Below are positions 35,016 to 44,327 of a DNA stretch of 64,000 bases, one piece after another. The translations under genes and the position numbers were made by a program. This DNA is from Rhizobium terricola (lineage in GTDB: Bacteria > Pseudomonadota > Alphaproteobacteria > Rhizobiales > Rhizobiaceae): positions 434,001 to 498,000 of the forward strand of contig NZ_JABBGK010000003.1 in NCBI RefSeq assembly GCF_012927355.1, given 5' to 3'. Each line of letters starts with the position of its first letter. Positions within the stretch are counted from its first letter, which is position 1. The notes below the pieces were generated by a model. The model made no database searches. It was not told the DNA's origin and saw only the letters and a program-made list of their open reading frames with translations.

Positions 35016-36125
35016 GTGTCGTCGAAGAAATTCAGCATGCCGTCAAAGGCGCGCCGCAACCGCCGTTTCGCGGCTCTCGTCTGCACCGTAGCCGCTTGCA
35101 TGCCCAGCCTCACCCTTGCCAATCCGCAGATGGTGGTCGACGTGAACACCGGTCGGGTAATCGCGCACGAGGACGCCTTCCGCAAGTGGTACCCGGCATC
35201 GCTGACCAAGCTGATGACCGCCTACACCACATTCAAGGCGATCCGCGCGGGCGAAGTGTCGCTGGAAAGCATCGTGGTGATGAGCAAGAAGGCTGCCGAC
35301 CAGCCCGCCAGCAAGATGTACTACAAGCCGGGCACGCAACTGACCCTCGACAGCGCGCTGAAGATCCTGCTGGTGAAGTCGGCCAACGACATTGCTGTCG
35401 CGATCGGCGAGCGGGTCGGCGGTTCGCTCGACAACTTCGTCGCGCGCATGAATGCCGATGCCCGGAGCCTCGGCATGACCTCGTCGCACTTCATCAATCC
35501 GAACGGCCTGCCGGGCAAGGGCCAGTATACCACGGCCCGGGATCTCGCCGTTCTCGCCGTCGCGCTGCGCCGCGAGTTCCCCGAATATGCCGGTTACTTC
35601 TCGCTGGAAGGGATCAATACCGGCAAGAAGGAATACCCGAACTATAACCTCCTGATCGGCCGCTTCGACGGGGCCGACGGCATGAAGACCGGCTATATCT
35701 GCGCCTCTGGCTTCAACCAGGTCTCATCGGCCACCCGCAACGGCCGGACCGTGGTCTCGGTGGTGCTCGGCGCCGACAGCCTTGGTGCGCGTGCCGACGT
35801 TTCCGCCGATCTCCTACAGAAGGCGCTGACGACCGGCGGTTCCGGCCCGCGCCTTGATACCCTTCAGCCCTACGGCGATGGCCGCGACAGTGTCGCGGAC
35901 ATCAGCGCCGAGATCTGCAACCCGCAGGCCCGTCAGGTGCGCAGCGAAGGACGCGACGATGCCGGACGCATGAAGCTGCTTTCGCCCTATATCCATGAGA
36001 TGGGCCGTCCGCCCCGTACCGTGTTTGCCGGCGCCATTCCGGGAACCGAGCCGGTCAAGAACGGCGCCGCCGGGGTCGCCGAGATCGCCAACGTTCCGAT
36101 CCCGAAGCCGCGTCCGACCTTCTGA
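35016..36125 (+). CDS. dac: D-alanyl-D-alanine carboxypeptidase (penicillin-binding protein)
   Basis: This exported serine peptidase of family S11 trims the terminal D-alanine from peptidoglycan side chains. The 369-residue protein has a signal peptide (ALVCTVAACMPSLTLA) and the three penicillin-binding motifs SLTK, SAN (KSANDIAVA) and KTG (DGMKTGY). The catalytic domain is followed by a C-terminal extension ending IPKPRPTF, with no obvious membrane anchor helix. The start is probably the GTG at 35016 after AAGAGG; an ATG seven codons later is an alternative. A CobW-family gene follows after 14 bases. Confidence 0.93.
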   Translation: MSSKKFSMPSKARRNRRFAALVCTVAACMPSLTLANPQMVVDVNTGRVIAHEDAFRKWYPASLTKLMTAYTTFKAIRAGEVSLESIVVMSKKAADQPASKMYYKPGTQLTLDSALKILLVKSANDIAVAIGERVGGSLDNFVARMNADARSLGMTSSHFINPNGLPGKGQYTTARDLAVLAVALRREFPEYAGYFSLEGINTGKKEYPNYNLLIGRFDGADGMKTGYICASGFNQVSSATRNGRTVVSVVLGADSLGARADVSADLLQKALTTGGSGPRLDTLQPYGDGRDSVADISAEICNPQARQVRSEGRDDAGRMKLLSPYIHEMGRPPRTVFAGAIPGTEPVKNGAAGVAEIANVPIPKPRPTF

Positions 36126-36139
36126 TCCGGGAGTTCACC

Positions 36140-37285
36140 ATGTCACCAGTCAACGGCCGGATCCCCGTGTCGATCATCACGGGCTTCCTCGGTGCCGGAA
36201 AGTCGACCCTTCTCAACCGCATCCTCAAGGATCCGGCCATGCGGGACGCGGCCGTGATCATCAACGAGTTCGGCGAAGTGGGTATCGACCACATGCTGGT
36301 CGAGGCCTCGAACGATTCGATCGTCGAACTCGCCGACGGCTGCCTGTGCTGTACCGTACGCGGCGAATTGGTGGACACGCTGGCCGAACTCATTGACGGC
36401 ATGCAGACCGGCAAGCTCAAGGCTCTGTCGCGGGTGGTGATCGAAACGACCGGGCTTGCCGATCCGGCGCCGGTCATGCAGTCGGTCATGGGACATCCGG
36501 CGATCGCGCAGCATTTCGACCTCGACGGCATCGTGACGGTCGTCGACGTCGTCCACGGCCTGTCCACGATCGCGACCTATCCGGAAGCGCTGAAGCAGGT
36601 CGCGGTCGCGGACCGGCTGGTGCTGACCAAGGCGACGCTTGCCGGGGCGGCGCAGCGCGCCGAACTCATCGAACGGCTGCGGTCGCTCAATCCGCGGGCG
36701 GACATCACGGACGGCGACACGGAAGAGGCGGGCACCGCTGCGATCCTTGCCAACGGCCTCTACGACCCGGCGAGCAAGATCCCCGACGTCGGCCGATGGC
36801 TGAAGGACGAGGCGCATGCCGGCCATGGGCATGACCATGGGCACGATCATGGCCACGGCCATCATGGGCACCATCACCACCATCACCACCACGACGTCAA
36901 TCGTCACGGCGACCAGATCCGCTCCTATTCGATCATGCATGACCAGCCGATCGACCCGATGGCGCTGGAGATGTTCCTCGACATCCTGCGCTCGACGCAT
37001 GGCGACAAGCTGTTGCGGATGAAGGCGGTCGTGGCGCTGACGGATCGTCCGGAAAGGCCGCTCGTGCTGCATGGGGTACAGACGGTCTTCCATCCGCCGG
37101 TGCGTCTTCCGGCCTGGCCCGATCCCTCGGATCGGCGCACGCGGCTGGTGCTGATCACCCGCGATCTGCCGGAAAGCTATGTGCGGGAGCTGTTCGATGC
37201 CTTCACGGGCCGCGTGCAGGTCGACCGACCCGATCGGGCGGCGCTCGAAGACAATCCGCTCGCCATTCCCGGCCTGAAGATGTGA
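36140..37285 (+). CDS. CobW/COG0523 family GTPase, metal chaperone
   Basis: This 381-residue G3E-family GTPase has the P-loop GFLGAGKSTLLN, the metal-binding CxCC motif (GCLCCTVRGE), the base-recognition motif LTKA and a C-terminal CobW_C domain. Between them is a striking His-rich loop at about residues 226-255 with many HGH/HDH units and a run of eight histidines. Members of this group hand zinc or other metals to target proteins; those named CobW are linked to cobalamin synthesis. cobST lie 8 kb away, so a cobalamin role is possible but not shown. No Zur box was recognised upstream. The ATG follows GGGAG. Confidence 0.9.
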   Translation: MSPVNGRIPVSIITGFLGAGKSTLLNRILKDPAMRDAAVIINEFGEVGIDHMLVEASNDSIVELADGCLCCTVRGELVDTLAELIDGMQTGKLKALSRVVIETTGLADPAPVMQSVMGHPAIAQHFDLDGIVTVVDVVHGLSTIATYPEALKQVAVADRLVLTKATLAGAAQRAELIERLRSLNPRADITDGDTEEAGTAAILANGLYDPASKIPDVGRWLKDEAHAGHGHDHGHDHGHGHHGHHHHHHHHDVNRHGDQIRSYSIMHDQPIDPMALEMFLDILRSTHGDKLLRMKAVVALTDRPERPLVLHGVQTVFHPPVRLPAWPDPSDRRTRLVLITRDLPESYVRELFDAFTGRVQVDRPDRAALEDNPLAIPGLKM

Positions 37286-37301
37286 CAGGGCGCGGGGGCG
37301 T

Positions 37302-37529
37302 TCAGCCCTTGCGGATCAGGAAGCGATGGCCATGGTCGAGCTTTGCCTGCCCGATCAGTTCGTGGCCGTCCTCCCGGCAGAAATGCGGAATGTCGATGAC
37401 TGCCAGCGGATCGGTCGTTTCGATGCTGAGTTCCTCGCCGCGCTGCATGCTTGCGAGCTTGCGCCGGGTCTTGAGCACCGGCAAGGGGCATTTCAGCCCC
37501 TTGAGATCGTAGAAGACGTGGGCGCTCAT
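37302..37529 (-). CDS. TusA/SirA-family sulfur carrier protein
   Basis: This 75-residue protein has the TusA-family fold signature LKGLKCPLPVLKTRR, in which the cysteine of CPxP carries a persulfide. TusA proteins pass sulfur to tRNA thiolation or cofactor synthesis, but many paralogues are unassigned. The ATG overlaps the TGA of the upstream L,D-transpeptidase gene (ATGA), so the two are co-translated. It converges on the CobW-family gene with a 16-base gap. Its precise sulfur acceptor is unknown. Confidence 0.9.
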   Translation of the reverse strand: MSAHVFYDLKGLKCPLPVLKTRRKLASMQRGEELSIETTDPLAVIDIPHFCREDGHELIGQAKLDHGHRFLIRKG

Positions 37530-38809
37530 TGCGACGGCTGCGACTGCCAGAACATCCAGAAGGGCTTCTTATTCGTCTCGGCTGTCTGGACCGGGGCGGG
37601 TGCGGCCATCGGGTTCGGCTGCGGAACCGGTACGGCGCCGGCCTGGGCGGGCATGGTCGTGGCGCTTGCCGTCGCGGCAGCAGCATTGGCCGGGTTCTGT
37701 GTGGCCGGTGCAGCGGTTCTCGAGGTCTTGGCAGCCGGTGCGGAGGCAATCTGCTCGATCGCGGCCGGTGCCGTCTTGGCCGGGGCGCTGGCCGCCGTCG
37801 TCTGGTTCTCGTAATCCTCGATCTTCATCAGCTTGCCGGCCTTCAGCGCCGAGCCGGTCGGGGCATAGGCGAGGTCGTGGCCCTTGCGCTGGTCGGCGAC
37901 GATCGCCTTGCGTTCGGCCTCGGTCGGATCATACCAGATCTTGCCGTCGAACTTCTTCGTGGCCTTGGCGTAATCCTTGGCATAGGTCGCATTGTACGAG
38001 GCGAGCGCCATCTGGAGTGCCGGCGGCGTGGTCATGGCGGGGCAGGCGGCAGAAGCGCTCAGCGCCTTTCCATCCTCGACCTGCTGGTTGAAGACGTATT
38101 TCTTGTCGCAGACGGCGACTTCCGGGGGACGCTTCGTCACTTCGAAATTGTCGTAGCCGACCTTCAGCATCTGCCAGAAGGCAAAATGCGGGCTGTGCTG
38201 GTGGCGCGCCATGTTCTCCGCGGTCATGCGGAAGGGGAATGCCTGCAGCTGGATGGTCTGCTGACCGCCCTTGAAGGCGTCGCGGGCAAAGGCGTAGATC
38301 TCAAGGATCTGGGCGTCGGTCATCGAATAGCAGCCCGACGACGAGCAGGCGCCATGGATCATCAGGTTGGTGCCGTTGCGGCCGTTGGCCTGGTCGAAGC
38401 GGTTCGGAAAGCCGGTATTGATGGCGAGGTAATACTTGGAATTCGGATTAAGGTGATAGGGCGAAAGCGGGTAGAAGCCCTCTGGTGCCTGACGGTCACC
38501 CTCCTTGACCTTCGGGCCCAGTCGGCCCGACCAGGCGCAGATCTGGTATTCCTTCACCTTGTCGAAGCGATTGTTGGTCTTGGCCTTCCAGATCTCCAGG
38601 ACGCCTTCTTCCTTGAAGATGCGGATGGCGATCGGCGAATTGCGATCCATGCCCTTGGCGCGCAGCTCGGCCAGCATCTTCGACGACAGCGGGTGGTCGT
38701 CCTTGTCGGAGATCTTGGACGTATCGACGCTGTCCAGCGTTTCATTGACGGTACAGCCGGCAAGTGCGGCGACGAGGGTCAAAACGAGAGCGGTCGATTT
38801 CCAGCGCAT
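37526..38809 (-). CDS. L,D-transpeptidase family lipoprotein (YafK-like)
   Basis: This 427-residue predicted lipoprotein (lipobox ALAGC, mature from Cys19) has a YkuD catalytic domain at about residues 55-185, with active-site HGACSSSGCYSM. Such enzymes cross-link peptidoglycan or attach proteins to it; YafK-like members can also reverse this. A helical region follows, then a roughly 100-residue low-complexity Ala/Pro-rich tail ending in aromatic FWMFWQSQ. Anchoring could be to the inner or outer membrane. It is upstream of, and overlaps, the TusA-like gene. Confidence 0.9.
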   Translation of the reverse strand: MRWKSTALVLTLVAALAGCTVNETLDSVDTSKISDKDDHPLSSKMLAELRAKGMDRNSPIAIRIFKEEGVLEIWKAKTNNRFDKVKEYQICAWSGRLGPKVKEGDRQAPEGFYPLSPYHLNPNSKYYLAINTGFPNRFDQANGRNGTNLMIHGACSSSGCYSMTDAQILEIYAFARDAFKGGQQTIQLQAFPFRMTAENMARHQHSPHFAFWQMLKVGYDNFEVTKRPPEVAVCDKKYVFNQQVEDGKALSASAACPAMTTPPALQMALASYNATYAKDYAKATKKFDGKIWYDPTEAERKAIVADQRKGHDLAYAPTGSALKAGKLMKIEDYENQTTAASAPAKTAPAAIEQIASAPAAKTSRTAAPATQNPANAAAATASATTMPAQAGAVPVPQPNPMAAPAPVQTAETNKKPFWMFWQSQPSQ

Positions 38810-38981
38810 TTCCGAAGGCTCATCAGATAAAGGACAGAACAGCTTTCGTCAGAAAGCATACCTTTTTAGTCTATAACGCTTTTCTTCACAAACCATTAAC
38901 CAACGGCGCAGTCGAACCGCGGCATCACCGCGCTTAACTTGCGAAAGCAGCAGCATTGTGACGGGCGCTGAACGCCCGGCC

Positions 38982-39935
38982 TTAGAGATTGCGTCCGATG
39001 TTGAGGAATTTCTGGCGGCGTTCGCTGCGCAGCTGATCACCGGGGCGGGGCGAGAGCTCGCCAAGCGCGTTGGCAATGACGTCGCCGGCCGCCTGGATGA
39101 CCGTCTTCGGATCGCGATGTGCGCCGCCGACCGGTTCCTGAATGATGCCGTCGATGACTCCGAGGGATTTCAGGTCCTCGGCGGTGATCTTCATGTTGGT
39201 CGCGGCCTCCTTGGCGCGGGTAGAATCGCGCCACAGGATGGAGGCGGCCCCTTCCGGAGAGATGACCGAGTAGATCGCATGCTCAAGCATGTAGACGCGG
39301 TTGCCCGTGGCGATCGCGATCGCGCCGCCGGAGCCGCCTTCACCTAGCACGACGGAAACGATCGGCACGCGGATGTTGAGGCACATCTCGGTGGAGCGGG
39401 CGATGGCTTCCGCCTGGCCACGCTCCTCGGCGCCGATGCCCGGATAGGCGCCGGCGGTGTCGATCAGGGTCACGACGGGCAGGCCGAAGCGGTCGGCCAT
39501 TTCCATGACGCGGATCGCCTTGCGATAGCCTTCCGGACGGGGGCTGCCGAAATTGTGCTTGAGGCGCGACTTGGTGTCGTTGCCCTTCTCCTGGCCGATC
39601 ACGGCGACCGGCTGGCCGCGAAAGCGGGCAAGGCCGGCCTGGATCGCGGCATCTTCCGCAAACTTGCGGTCGCCGGCGAGCGGCGTGAAGTCGGTGAAGA
39701 GCTCGGAGGCATAGTCGACGAAGTGCGGACGCTGCGGGTGGCGGGCAACCTGCGTCTTCTGCCAGGCGTTCAGCTTGGAATAGATCTCTTCCATCGCCTC
39801 GCGGGTGCGGGCCTCCAGCCGACCGATCTCCTCGGAGGTGTCGATGCTCTCATCCTCTTCCGCGAGCTTCTTCAGTTCGTGGATCTTTGCTTCGAGGTCG
39901 GAGATGGGCTTTTCGAAGTCGAGATAGTTGTGCAT
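38982..39935 (-). CDS. accA: Acetyl-CoA carboxylase carboxyltransferase subunit alpha
   Basis: AccA and AccD together move the carboxyl group from biotin to acetyl-CoA, the committed step of fatty acid synthesis. The 317-residue protein is the usual length. It starts [18 protein letters not shown] and contains the crotonase-fold core [17 protein letters not shown] with the oxyanion-hole glycines in [11 protein letters not shown]. It follows xerD on the same strand with a 63-base gap. The accA-xerD pairing is typical for rhizobia. Confidence 0.97.
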   Translation of the reverse strand: MHNYLDFEKPISDLEAKIHELKKLAEEDESIDTSEEIGRLEARTREAMEEIYSKLNAWQKTQVARHPQRPHFVDYASELFTDFTPLAGDRKFAEDAAIQAGLARFRGQPVAVIGQEKGNDTKSRLKHNFGSPRPEGYRKAIRVMEMADRFGLPVVTLIDTAGAYPGIGAEERGQAEAIARSTEMCLNIRVPIVSVVLGEGGSGGAIAIATGNRVYMLEHAIYSVISPEGAASILWRDSTRAKEAATNMKITAEDLKSLGVIDGIIQEPVGGAHRDPKTVIQAAGDVIANALGELSPRPGDQLRSERRQKFLNIGRNL

Positions 39936-39998
39936 GAAATCGGGTTCCGATCGTTTTGCCCTTTGCCATTCGGGCGCTTGGCACCGGCGTTGCCGGTC

Positions 39999-40943
39999 CT
40001 AATCGAGGTTTTTGGCCTTTTTTGCAAGAGGGTGATGCGTCTGGACCAGTTCCTGCAGCCTTTCATCGAGCACATGCGTATAGATTTGTGTCGTTGAAAT
40101 GTCGCTGTGGCCCAGCAGTTCCTGCACCACGCGCAGGTCTGCTCCGTTCTGCAAAAGATGGCTGGCAAAGGCGTGGCGCAGCACGTGCGGCGAGACGGAC
40201 GCGGCGGGAAGTCCGGCCCGGACGGCGAGATCCTTCAGTTCGCGCGCGAAGACCTGGCGCGGCAGGAAGCCCTCCTTGCTTGCCGCCGGAAAGAGGAAGG
40301 GCGAGGCTTCCCGGTCGCCGCGTTCCTCAGCCATCAGGTCGCCGTAGCGGGCGAGTGCCGCGACCGCTGCCTTGGACAGCGGCACCAGGCGTTCCTTGTT
40401 GCCCTTGCCGCGGACGACCAGGAAACGCCCCTCCTGGGTCAGCACCCTGGCGGGCAGGGCAACCAGCTCGCTGACGCGCATGCCGGTCGCATAAAGGAGT
40501 TCGATGAGGGCGAGGGTGCGCAGGCGCAGCAGGCGGCCGGGACCTTCGAGCGCTGCTTCCTCCTCGGCAAGCCTCAGCAGCCGCCCGACCTGTTCGACAC
40601 TGAGGAATTTCGGCAGCGGACGTGCCTTCTTCGGCGAGTCGAGGATCGCCGTCGGGTCGTCGCCGCGCAGTCCTTCGGCATAGAGGAACTTGTAGAACTG
40701 CCGCATGCTCGACAGGCGCCGGGCCTGGGAGGTCGGCTGGAAACCGCGCTTGGCGAGGTCGGAGAGATAGGCGGACAAATCGCCGCGCTCGGCCGCGTCG
40801 AGGCTTGTCTTCCTGCCGGACAGGAAATCGCAGAGGTCGTCGAGGTCGCGCTCGTAGGAGGCAAGCGTGTTGGCCGCCGCCCCGCGTTCGGCGCTCATCA
40901 TCTCCAGGAAGGCCTCGACATGGGCGCGGCTCAGATCGGCCAA
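39999..40943 (-). CDS. xerD: Tyrosine recombinase XerD
   Basis: XerD, with XerC, resolves chromosome dimers at dif. The 314-residue protein has the SAM-like N-terminal domain and the full catalytic set: Arg in ATGMRVSEL, the HxxR pair in [12 protein letters not shown], His in [10 protein letters not shown] and the nucleophile Tyr in IYTHV. The start is a TTG at 40943 with AAGGAG upstream; no ATG fits. It lies in the housekeeping position between accA and aroK, which argues against it being a phage or integron integrase. Confidence 0.94.
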   Translation of the reverse strand: MADLSRAHVEAFLEMMSAERGAAANTLASYERDLDDLCDFLSGRKTSLDAAERGDLSAYLSDLAKRGFQPTSQARRLSSMRQFYKFLYAEGLRGDDPTAILDSPKKARPLPKFLSVEQVGRLLRLAEEEAALEGPGRLLRLRTLALIELLYATGMRVSELVALPARVLTQEGRFLVVRGKGNKERLVPLSKAAVAALARYGDLMAEERGDREASPFLFPAASKEGFLPRQVFARELKDLAVRAGLPAASVSPHVLRHAFASHLLQNGADLRVVQELLGHSDISTTQIYTHVLDERLQELVQTHHPLAKKAKNLD

Positions 40944-40958
40944 GGACGGCTCCTTCGT

Positions 40959-41123
40959 CTACTGTCCGGCGCCGTCTTCGGGCGGGTTGACCTGCTCGGA
41001 GGGAATGCGGATCGTCACGTCGCGTTCGCGCGGCTCGACGAAGACCACGAGCGACCACATGGCGGCATAGACGATCCCGACGATCGTTGCGCAGAAGAAG
41101 AGAAAGCGGAATAGCGTCGGCAT
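40959..41123 (-). CDS. Small conserved single-helix membrane protein
   Basis: This 54-residue protein begins MPTLFRFLFFCATIVGIVYA, one clear transmembrane helix, and ends in a charged tail (VEPRERDVTIRIPSEQVNPP). Its ATG at 41123 follows GGGGACG, and it stops 15 bases before xerD, so the two are probably co-transcribed. Similar short proteins are found next to xerD/aroK in rhizobia as far as I recall. Function is unknown. Confidence 0.78.
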   Translation of the reverse strand: MPTLFRFLFFCATIVGIVYAAMWSLVVFVEPRERDVTIRIPSEQVNPPEDGAGQ

Positions 41124-41272
41124 AGCATCGTCCCCGGGCTGCGAACGGCACCTGATATGATGGGGCGCCGCTGACTGTGCAATGCGCGCAGTCGTCGCAT
41201 TCATTCCAGTGTATGGCTTGACGCTCGGCGTTCATTTGTCAATACCGTTGGGAAACGGATGCGAACAGGTCG

Positions 41273-41869
41273 ATGAGCGATATCATATTTCCCGTTGCCC
41301 CCACCTTGGGTGAACGCGCGCGTGCTGCGCTGGGACGACGCAATCTCGTCTTCGTCGGACTGATGGGGGCAGGCAAGTCGGCTATCGGCCGGATGACCGC
41401 CGCCCAACTCGGCCTTCCCTTCATCGACACGGACACCGAAATCGAACGCGTCTCGCGCATGACGATCAGCGAACTCTTCGCGGCCTATGGCGAAGAGGAG
41501 TTCCGGGCGCTGGAGACGCGGGTGATCAAGCGGCTCCTCAGGTCCGGCCCGCGGGTCGTCTCGACCGGCGGCGGTGCCTTCATCAACGAGAAGACACGCA
41601 AGCAGATCGAGCGGGGAGGCATTTCTATCTGGTTGAAGGCAGACCTCGAGGTGCTGTGGGAGCGGGTCAACAAGCGCGACCACCGTCCGCTGCTGAAGAC
41701 CGAGAACCCGAAGCAGACGCTCGAAAACCTGATGAACCAGCGCTATCCGGTTTACGAGCTTGCCGACATGACGGTCCACTCGCGTGATGAGCGCAAGGAG
41801 ACGATCGTCAACGAGGTGCTGGAAGCGATCATTGAATATACGGGTAAAGGCAGCAAGAACGATGAGTAA
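41273..41869 (+). CDS. aroK: Shikimate kinase
   Basis: AroK phosphorylates shikimate at O3 in aromatic amino-acid synthesis. The 198-residue protein has the P-loop GLMGAGKSAIGR, the shikimate-binding DTDTEIER, the STGGGAF motif and the LID arginine in RDHRPLL. A short N-terminal extension of about 23 residues precedes the P-loop strand. The last 8 bases overlap aroB, so both steps are made from one message. The xerD/small-protein pair is divergent from it. Confidence 0.96.
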   Translation: MSDIIFPVAPTLGERARAALGRRNLVFVGLMGAGKSAIGRMTAAQLGLPFIDTDTEIERVSRMTISELFAAYGEEEFRALETRVIKRLLRSGPRVVSTGGGAFINEKTRKQIERGGISIWLKADLEVLWERVNKRDHRPLLKTENPKQTLENLMNQRYPVYELADMTVHSRDERKETIVNEVLEAIIEYTGKGSKNDE

Positions 41870-42989
41870 GACCGAGAGCGAAGAGCGGCTCGTCCATGTG
41901 CCGCTCGGCGAGCGCGCCTATGACATCCTGATCGGGCCTGGCCTGATCGGGCGTGCGGGCGGCGAAATCTCCACGCGCATCAAGGGCCGGAAGGCCGCGA
42001 TCATCACCGACGAGAATGTCGGCGGCATCTATCTCGACCCGCTGATGGACAGCCTCCAGACCGACGGCATCGAGGCCGTGTCGCTGACGCTGCCGCCGGG
42101 CGAGAAGACCAAGAGCTTCGACTACCTGACCAAGGTCTGCGACGTGCTGCTCGAGGCCCGCATCGAGCGCAACGACGTGGTGATCGCGCTCGGCGGGGGC
42201 GTGATCGGCGACCTCACCGGCTTTGCCGCCGGTATCGTGCGGCGCGGCGTTCGCTTCGTCCAGGTGCCGACCTCTCTGCTGTCCCAGGTCGACAGCTCCG
42301 TCGGCGGCAAGACCGGCATCAATACGCGCCAGGGCAAGAATCTCGTCGGCGTGTTCAACCAGCCGGACCTCGTTCTCGCCGATACCGACGTTCTCAATAC
42401 CCTGAGCGAGCGTGAATTCCGTGCCGGCTATGCCGAGGTCGCAAAATACGGCCTGATCGACCAGCCGGATTTCTTCGCCTGGCTCGAGCGCAACTGGCGT
42501 GAGGTGTTCTCCGGCGGTGCGGCCCGCATCGAGGCGATCGCCACGAGCTGCCAGGCCAAGGCCGATGTCGTCGTCGCCGATGAGCGCGAGACCGGCCGCC
42601 GGGCACTCCTGAACCTTGGCCACACCTTCGGTCATGCCCTCGAAGCCGCGACCCAGTATGACAGCAGCCGCCTCGTGCATGGCGAAGGCGTGTCGATCGG
42701 CATGGTTCTCGCCCACCGTTTCTCGAACCGGCTGAACCTGATCGGCGTCGAGGATGTGGCCCGCGTCGAGGCCCATCTGAAGGCTGTCGGCCTGCCGACC
42801 TCGATCGACGATATCGAGGGAGAACTTCCCTCGACCGAGGTACTGATGGATGCCATCGGCCAGGACAAGAAGGTCAAGGGCGGCAAGCTCACCTTCATCC
42901 TGACGCGCGGCATCGGCCAGTCCTTCGTCGCCGACGACGTCCCTGCTTCAGAAGTCTATTCGTTCCTGGAGGACATGCGGGCGAAATGA
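41862..42989 (+). CDS. aroB: 3-dehydroquinate synthase
   Basis: AroB makes 3-dehydroquinate from DAHP using NAD+ and zinc. The 375-residue protein shows the NAD-binding GGGVIGDLTGFAA, the substrate site SSVGGKTGIN, and metal ligands in GYAEVAKYG, LNLGHTFGHA and VHGEGVSIG. Its ATG lies inside the end of aroK, and its own end overlaps the CorC-like gene as ATGA. All three genes thus form one tightly coupled operon. Confidence 0.97.
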   Translation: MSKTESEERLVHVPLGERAYDILIGPGLIGRAGGEISTRIKGRKAAIITDENVGGIYLDPLMDSLQTDGIEAVSLTLPPGEKTKSFDYLTKVCDVLLEARIERNDVVIALGGGVIGDLTGFAAGIVRRGVRFVQVPTSLLSQVDSSVGGKTGINTRQGKNLVGVFNQPDLVLADTDVLNTLSEREFRAGYAEVAKYGLIDQPDFFAWLERNWREVFSGGAARIEAIATSCQAKADVVVADERETGRRALLNLGHTFGHALEAATQYDSSRLVHGEGVSIGMVLAHRFSNRLNLIGVEDVARVEAHLKAVGLPTSIDDIEGELPSTEVLMDAIGQDKKVKGGKLTFILTRGIGQSFVADDVPASEVYSFLEDMRAK

Positions 42990-43888
42990 CGGCTGAACGG
43001 GGGGGCTTGTCGCGGTTCGTCAATGCGATGGTTCGGGGGCTTCTCCGTACCTTCAAGGTCGATCTGTCGCAGGAGACCCTGTCGCTTTCCAGCTACGACG
43101 ACCTGCAGGCGGCGCTCGCCATCGTCCATCACGATGCCCATCTCGACAAGACCGATCGCGACCGTCTGGGTGGCGTGCTCGACCTCGGCGAGCTCGAAGT
43201 CTCAGACATCATGATCCACCGCATGGCGATGCGGGCGGTCAATGCCGACGAGCCGCCGGAAGTCGCCGTCCGCGCCGTGCTCGACAGCCCCTACACGCGC
43301 ATGCCGCTCTGGCGCGGTGCGACCGACAACATCATCGGGGTCGTGCACGCCAAGGATCTGCTGCTTGCGCTTGCCGAACCGGATGCCGACGTCTCGCGCC
43401 TTGATCTGGTGAAGATCGCCCAGAAACCCTGGTTCGTGCCGGATACGACCAACCTCAAGGACCAGCTCGCCGCATTCCTGCGCCGCAAGATGCACTTCGC
43501 CGTCGTGGTGGACGAATATGGCGAGGTGCAGGGCATCGTCACGCTCGAGGACATCATCGAGGAGATCGTCGGCGACATTTCCGACGAGCACGACCTGGAG
43601 ATCCAGGGGGTGCGGCAGGAGGCCGACGGCTCGATCGTCGTCGATGGCGCCGTGCCGATCCGCGACCTCAACAGGGCTCTCGACTGGTCGCTGCCGGATG
43701 AGGAGGCGACGACGATCGCCGGGCTGGTCATCCACGAATCGAAATCGATCCCGGAAGAGCGGCAGGCCTTCACCTTCCATGGCAAGCGCTTCATCGTGAT
43801 GAAGCGCGAGAAGAACCGTATCACCAAGCTGCGCATCCGCCCGGCCGACGAGACTTCAGGCCGCGACCAAGCAACCGGTCCCGCTTGA
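42986..43888 (+). CDS. CorC/HlyC-like CBS-domain protein lacking the DUF21 membrane domain
   Basis: This 300-residue soluble protein has two CBS domains (about residues 65-200, with VVVDEYGEVQGIVTLEDIIEEIVGDI) and a C-terminal CorC_HlyC transporter-associated domain. It has no membrane helix. Residues 8-65 (SRFVNAMVRGLLRTFKVDL onward) look like the linker that normally follows the DUF21 membrane domain in the roughly 430-residue rhizobial homologues found after aroB. So the gene may be an N-terminally shortened form, although E. coli CorC has a similar length. It could bind adenine nucleotides and modulate magnesium/cobalt transport; function here is inferred only. It overlaps aroB by 4 bases. 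Confidence 0.87.
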   Translation: MTAERGGLSRFVNAMVRGLLRTFKVDLSQETLSLSSYDDLQAALAIVHHDAHLDKTDRDRLGGVLDLGELEVSDIMIHRMAMRAVNADEPPEVAVRAVLDSPYTRMPLWRGATDNIIGVVHAKDLLLALAEPDADVSRLDLVKIAQKPWFVPDTTNLKDQLAAFLRRKMHFAVVVDEYGEVQGIVTLEDIIEEIVGDISDEHDLEIQGVRQEADGSIVVDGAVPIRDLNRALDWSLPDEEATTIAGLVIHESKSIPEERQAFTFHGKRFIVMKREKNRITKLRIRPADETSGRDQATGPA

Positions 43889-43941
43889 CGGAGTGTCCTG
43901 GCCGTCCCATCTGAGCGTCAGCAATCCTCTTGGAAAGCAGT

Positions 43942-44223
43942 CTACCAGCGCGTTTCCTCGCCGGGTGCCGCGGGTTCGATCGCCAGCGCGTGCAGCCCGG
44001 CATCGAGTTCCGGCTGCAGGAGTTCGGTGATCGCCCGATGGCGGGCGAGCCGGGTCATGCCGGTGAAGACGGGGGCGACGATCCGCACGCGCATGTGTGT
44101 GCCCTCGGCGCCTTCGAAGCCGGGCTGGTGGCCGGCATGCTGGCTGCTTTCGTCTATGACGAAAAGGCGTTCCGGGCTGAATGCCTCGCGCAGTTTCGCC
44201 TCAATTCTGTTGCGTAGAGACAT
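43942..44223 (-). CDS. bolA: BolA-family protein
   Basis: This 93-residue protein has the BolA fold, including the invariant histidine region and the ends VRIVAPVFTGMTRLARHRAI and GLHALAIEPAAP. BolA proteins partner monothiol glutaredoxins in [2Fe-2S] handling and affect cell shape under stress. The ATG at 44223 (MSLRNRIEAKLREAF) matches family starts. It is divergent from the DnaJ-domain gene, an arrangement common in rhizobia. Confidence 0.92.
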   Translation of the reverse strand: MSLRNRIEAKLREAFSPERLFVIDESSQHAGHQPGFEGAEGTHMRVRIVAPVFTGMTRLARHRAITELLQPELDAGLHALAIEPAAPGEETRW

Positions 44224-44327
44224 GACCTTCCTTGCGCTTTGCCGGCTCGAAAAAAGCCTCACAAAGCCTAGAACAATCACGTTTGTCAATTCTTGTTGTC
44301 GACTGCCGGAGGCACCATAATTACCGG

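Noticed and set aside
36826..36897. Short-period repeat of CAT/CAC units as a non-coding satellite
   Set aside because: It is in frame within the CobW-family gene and encodes its His-rich loop.
38955..38975. GC hairpin after accA as an intrinsic terminator
   Set aside because: The stem is short and no T-run follows on the minus strand.
39999..40943. Tyrosine recombinase as a sign of an integrated element
   Set aside because: It is XerD in its normal rhizobial position between accA and aroK, with no attachment sites or cargo genes.
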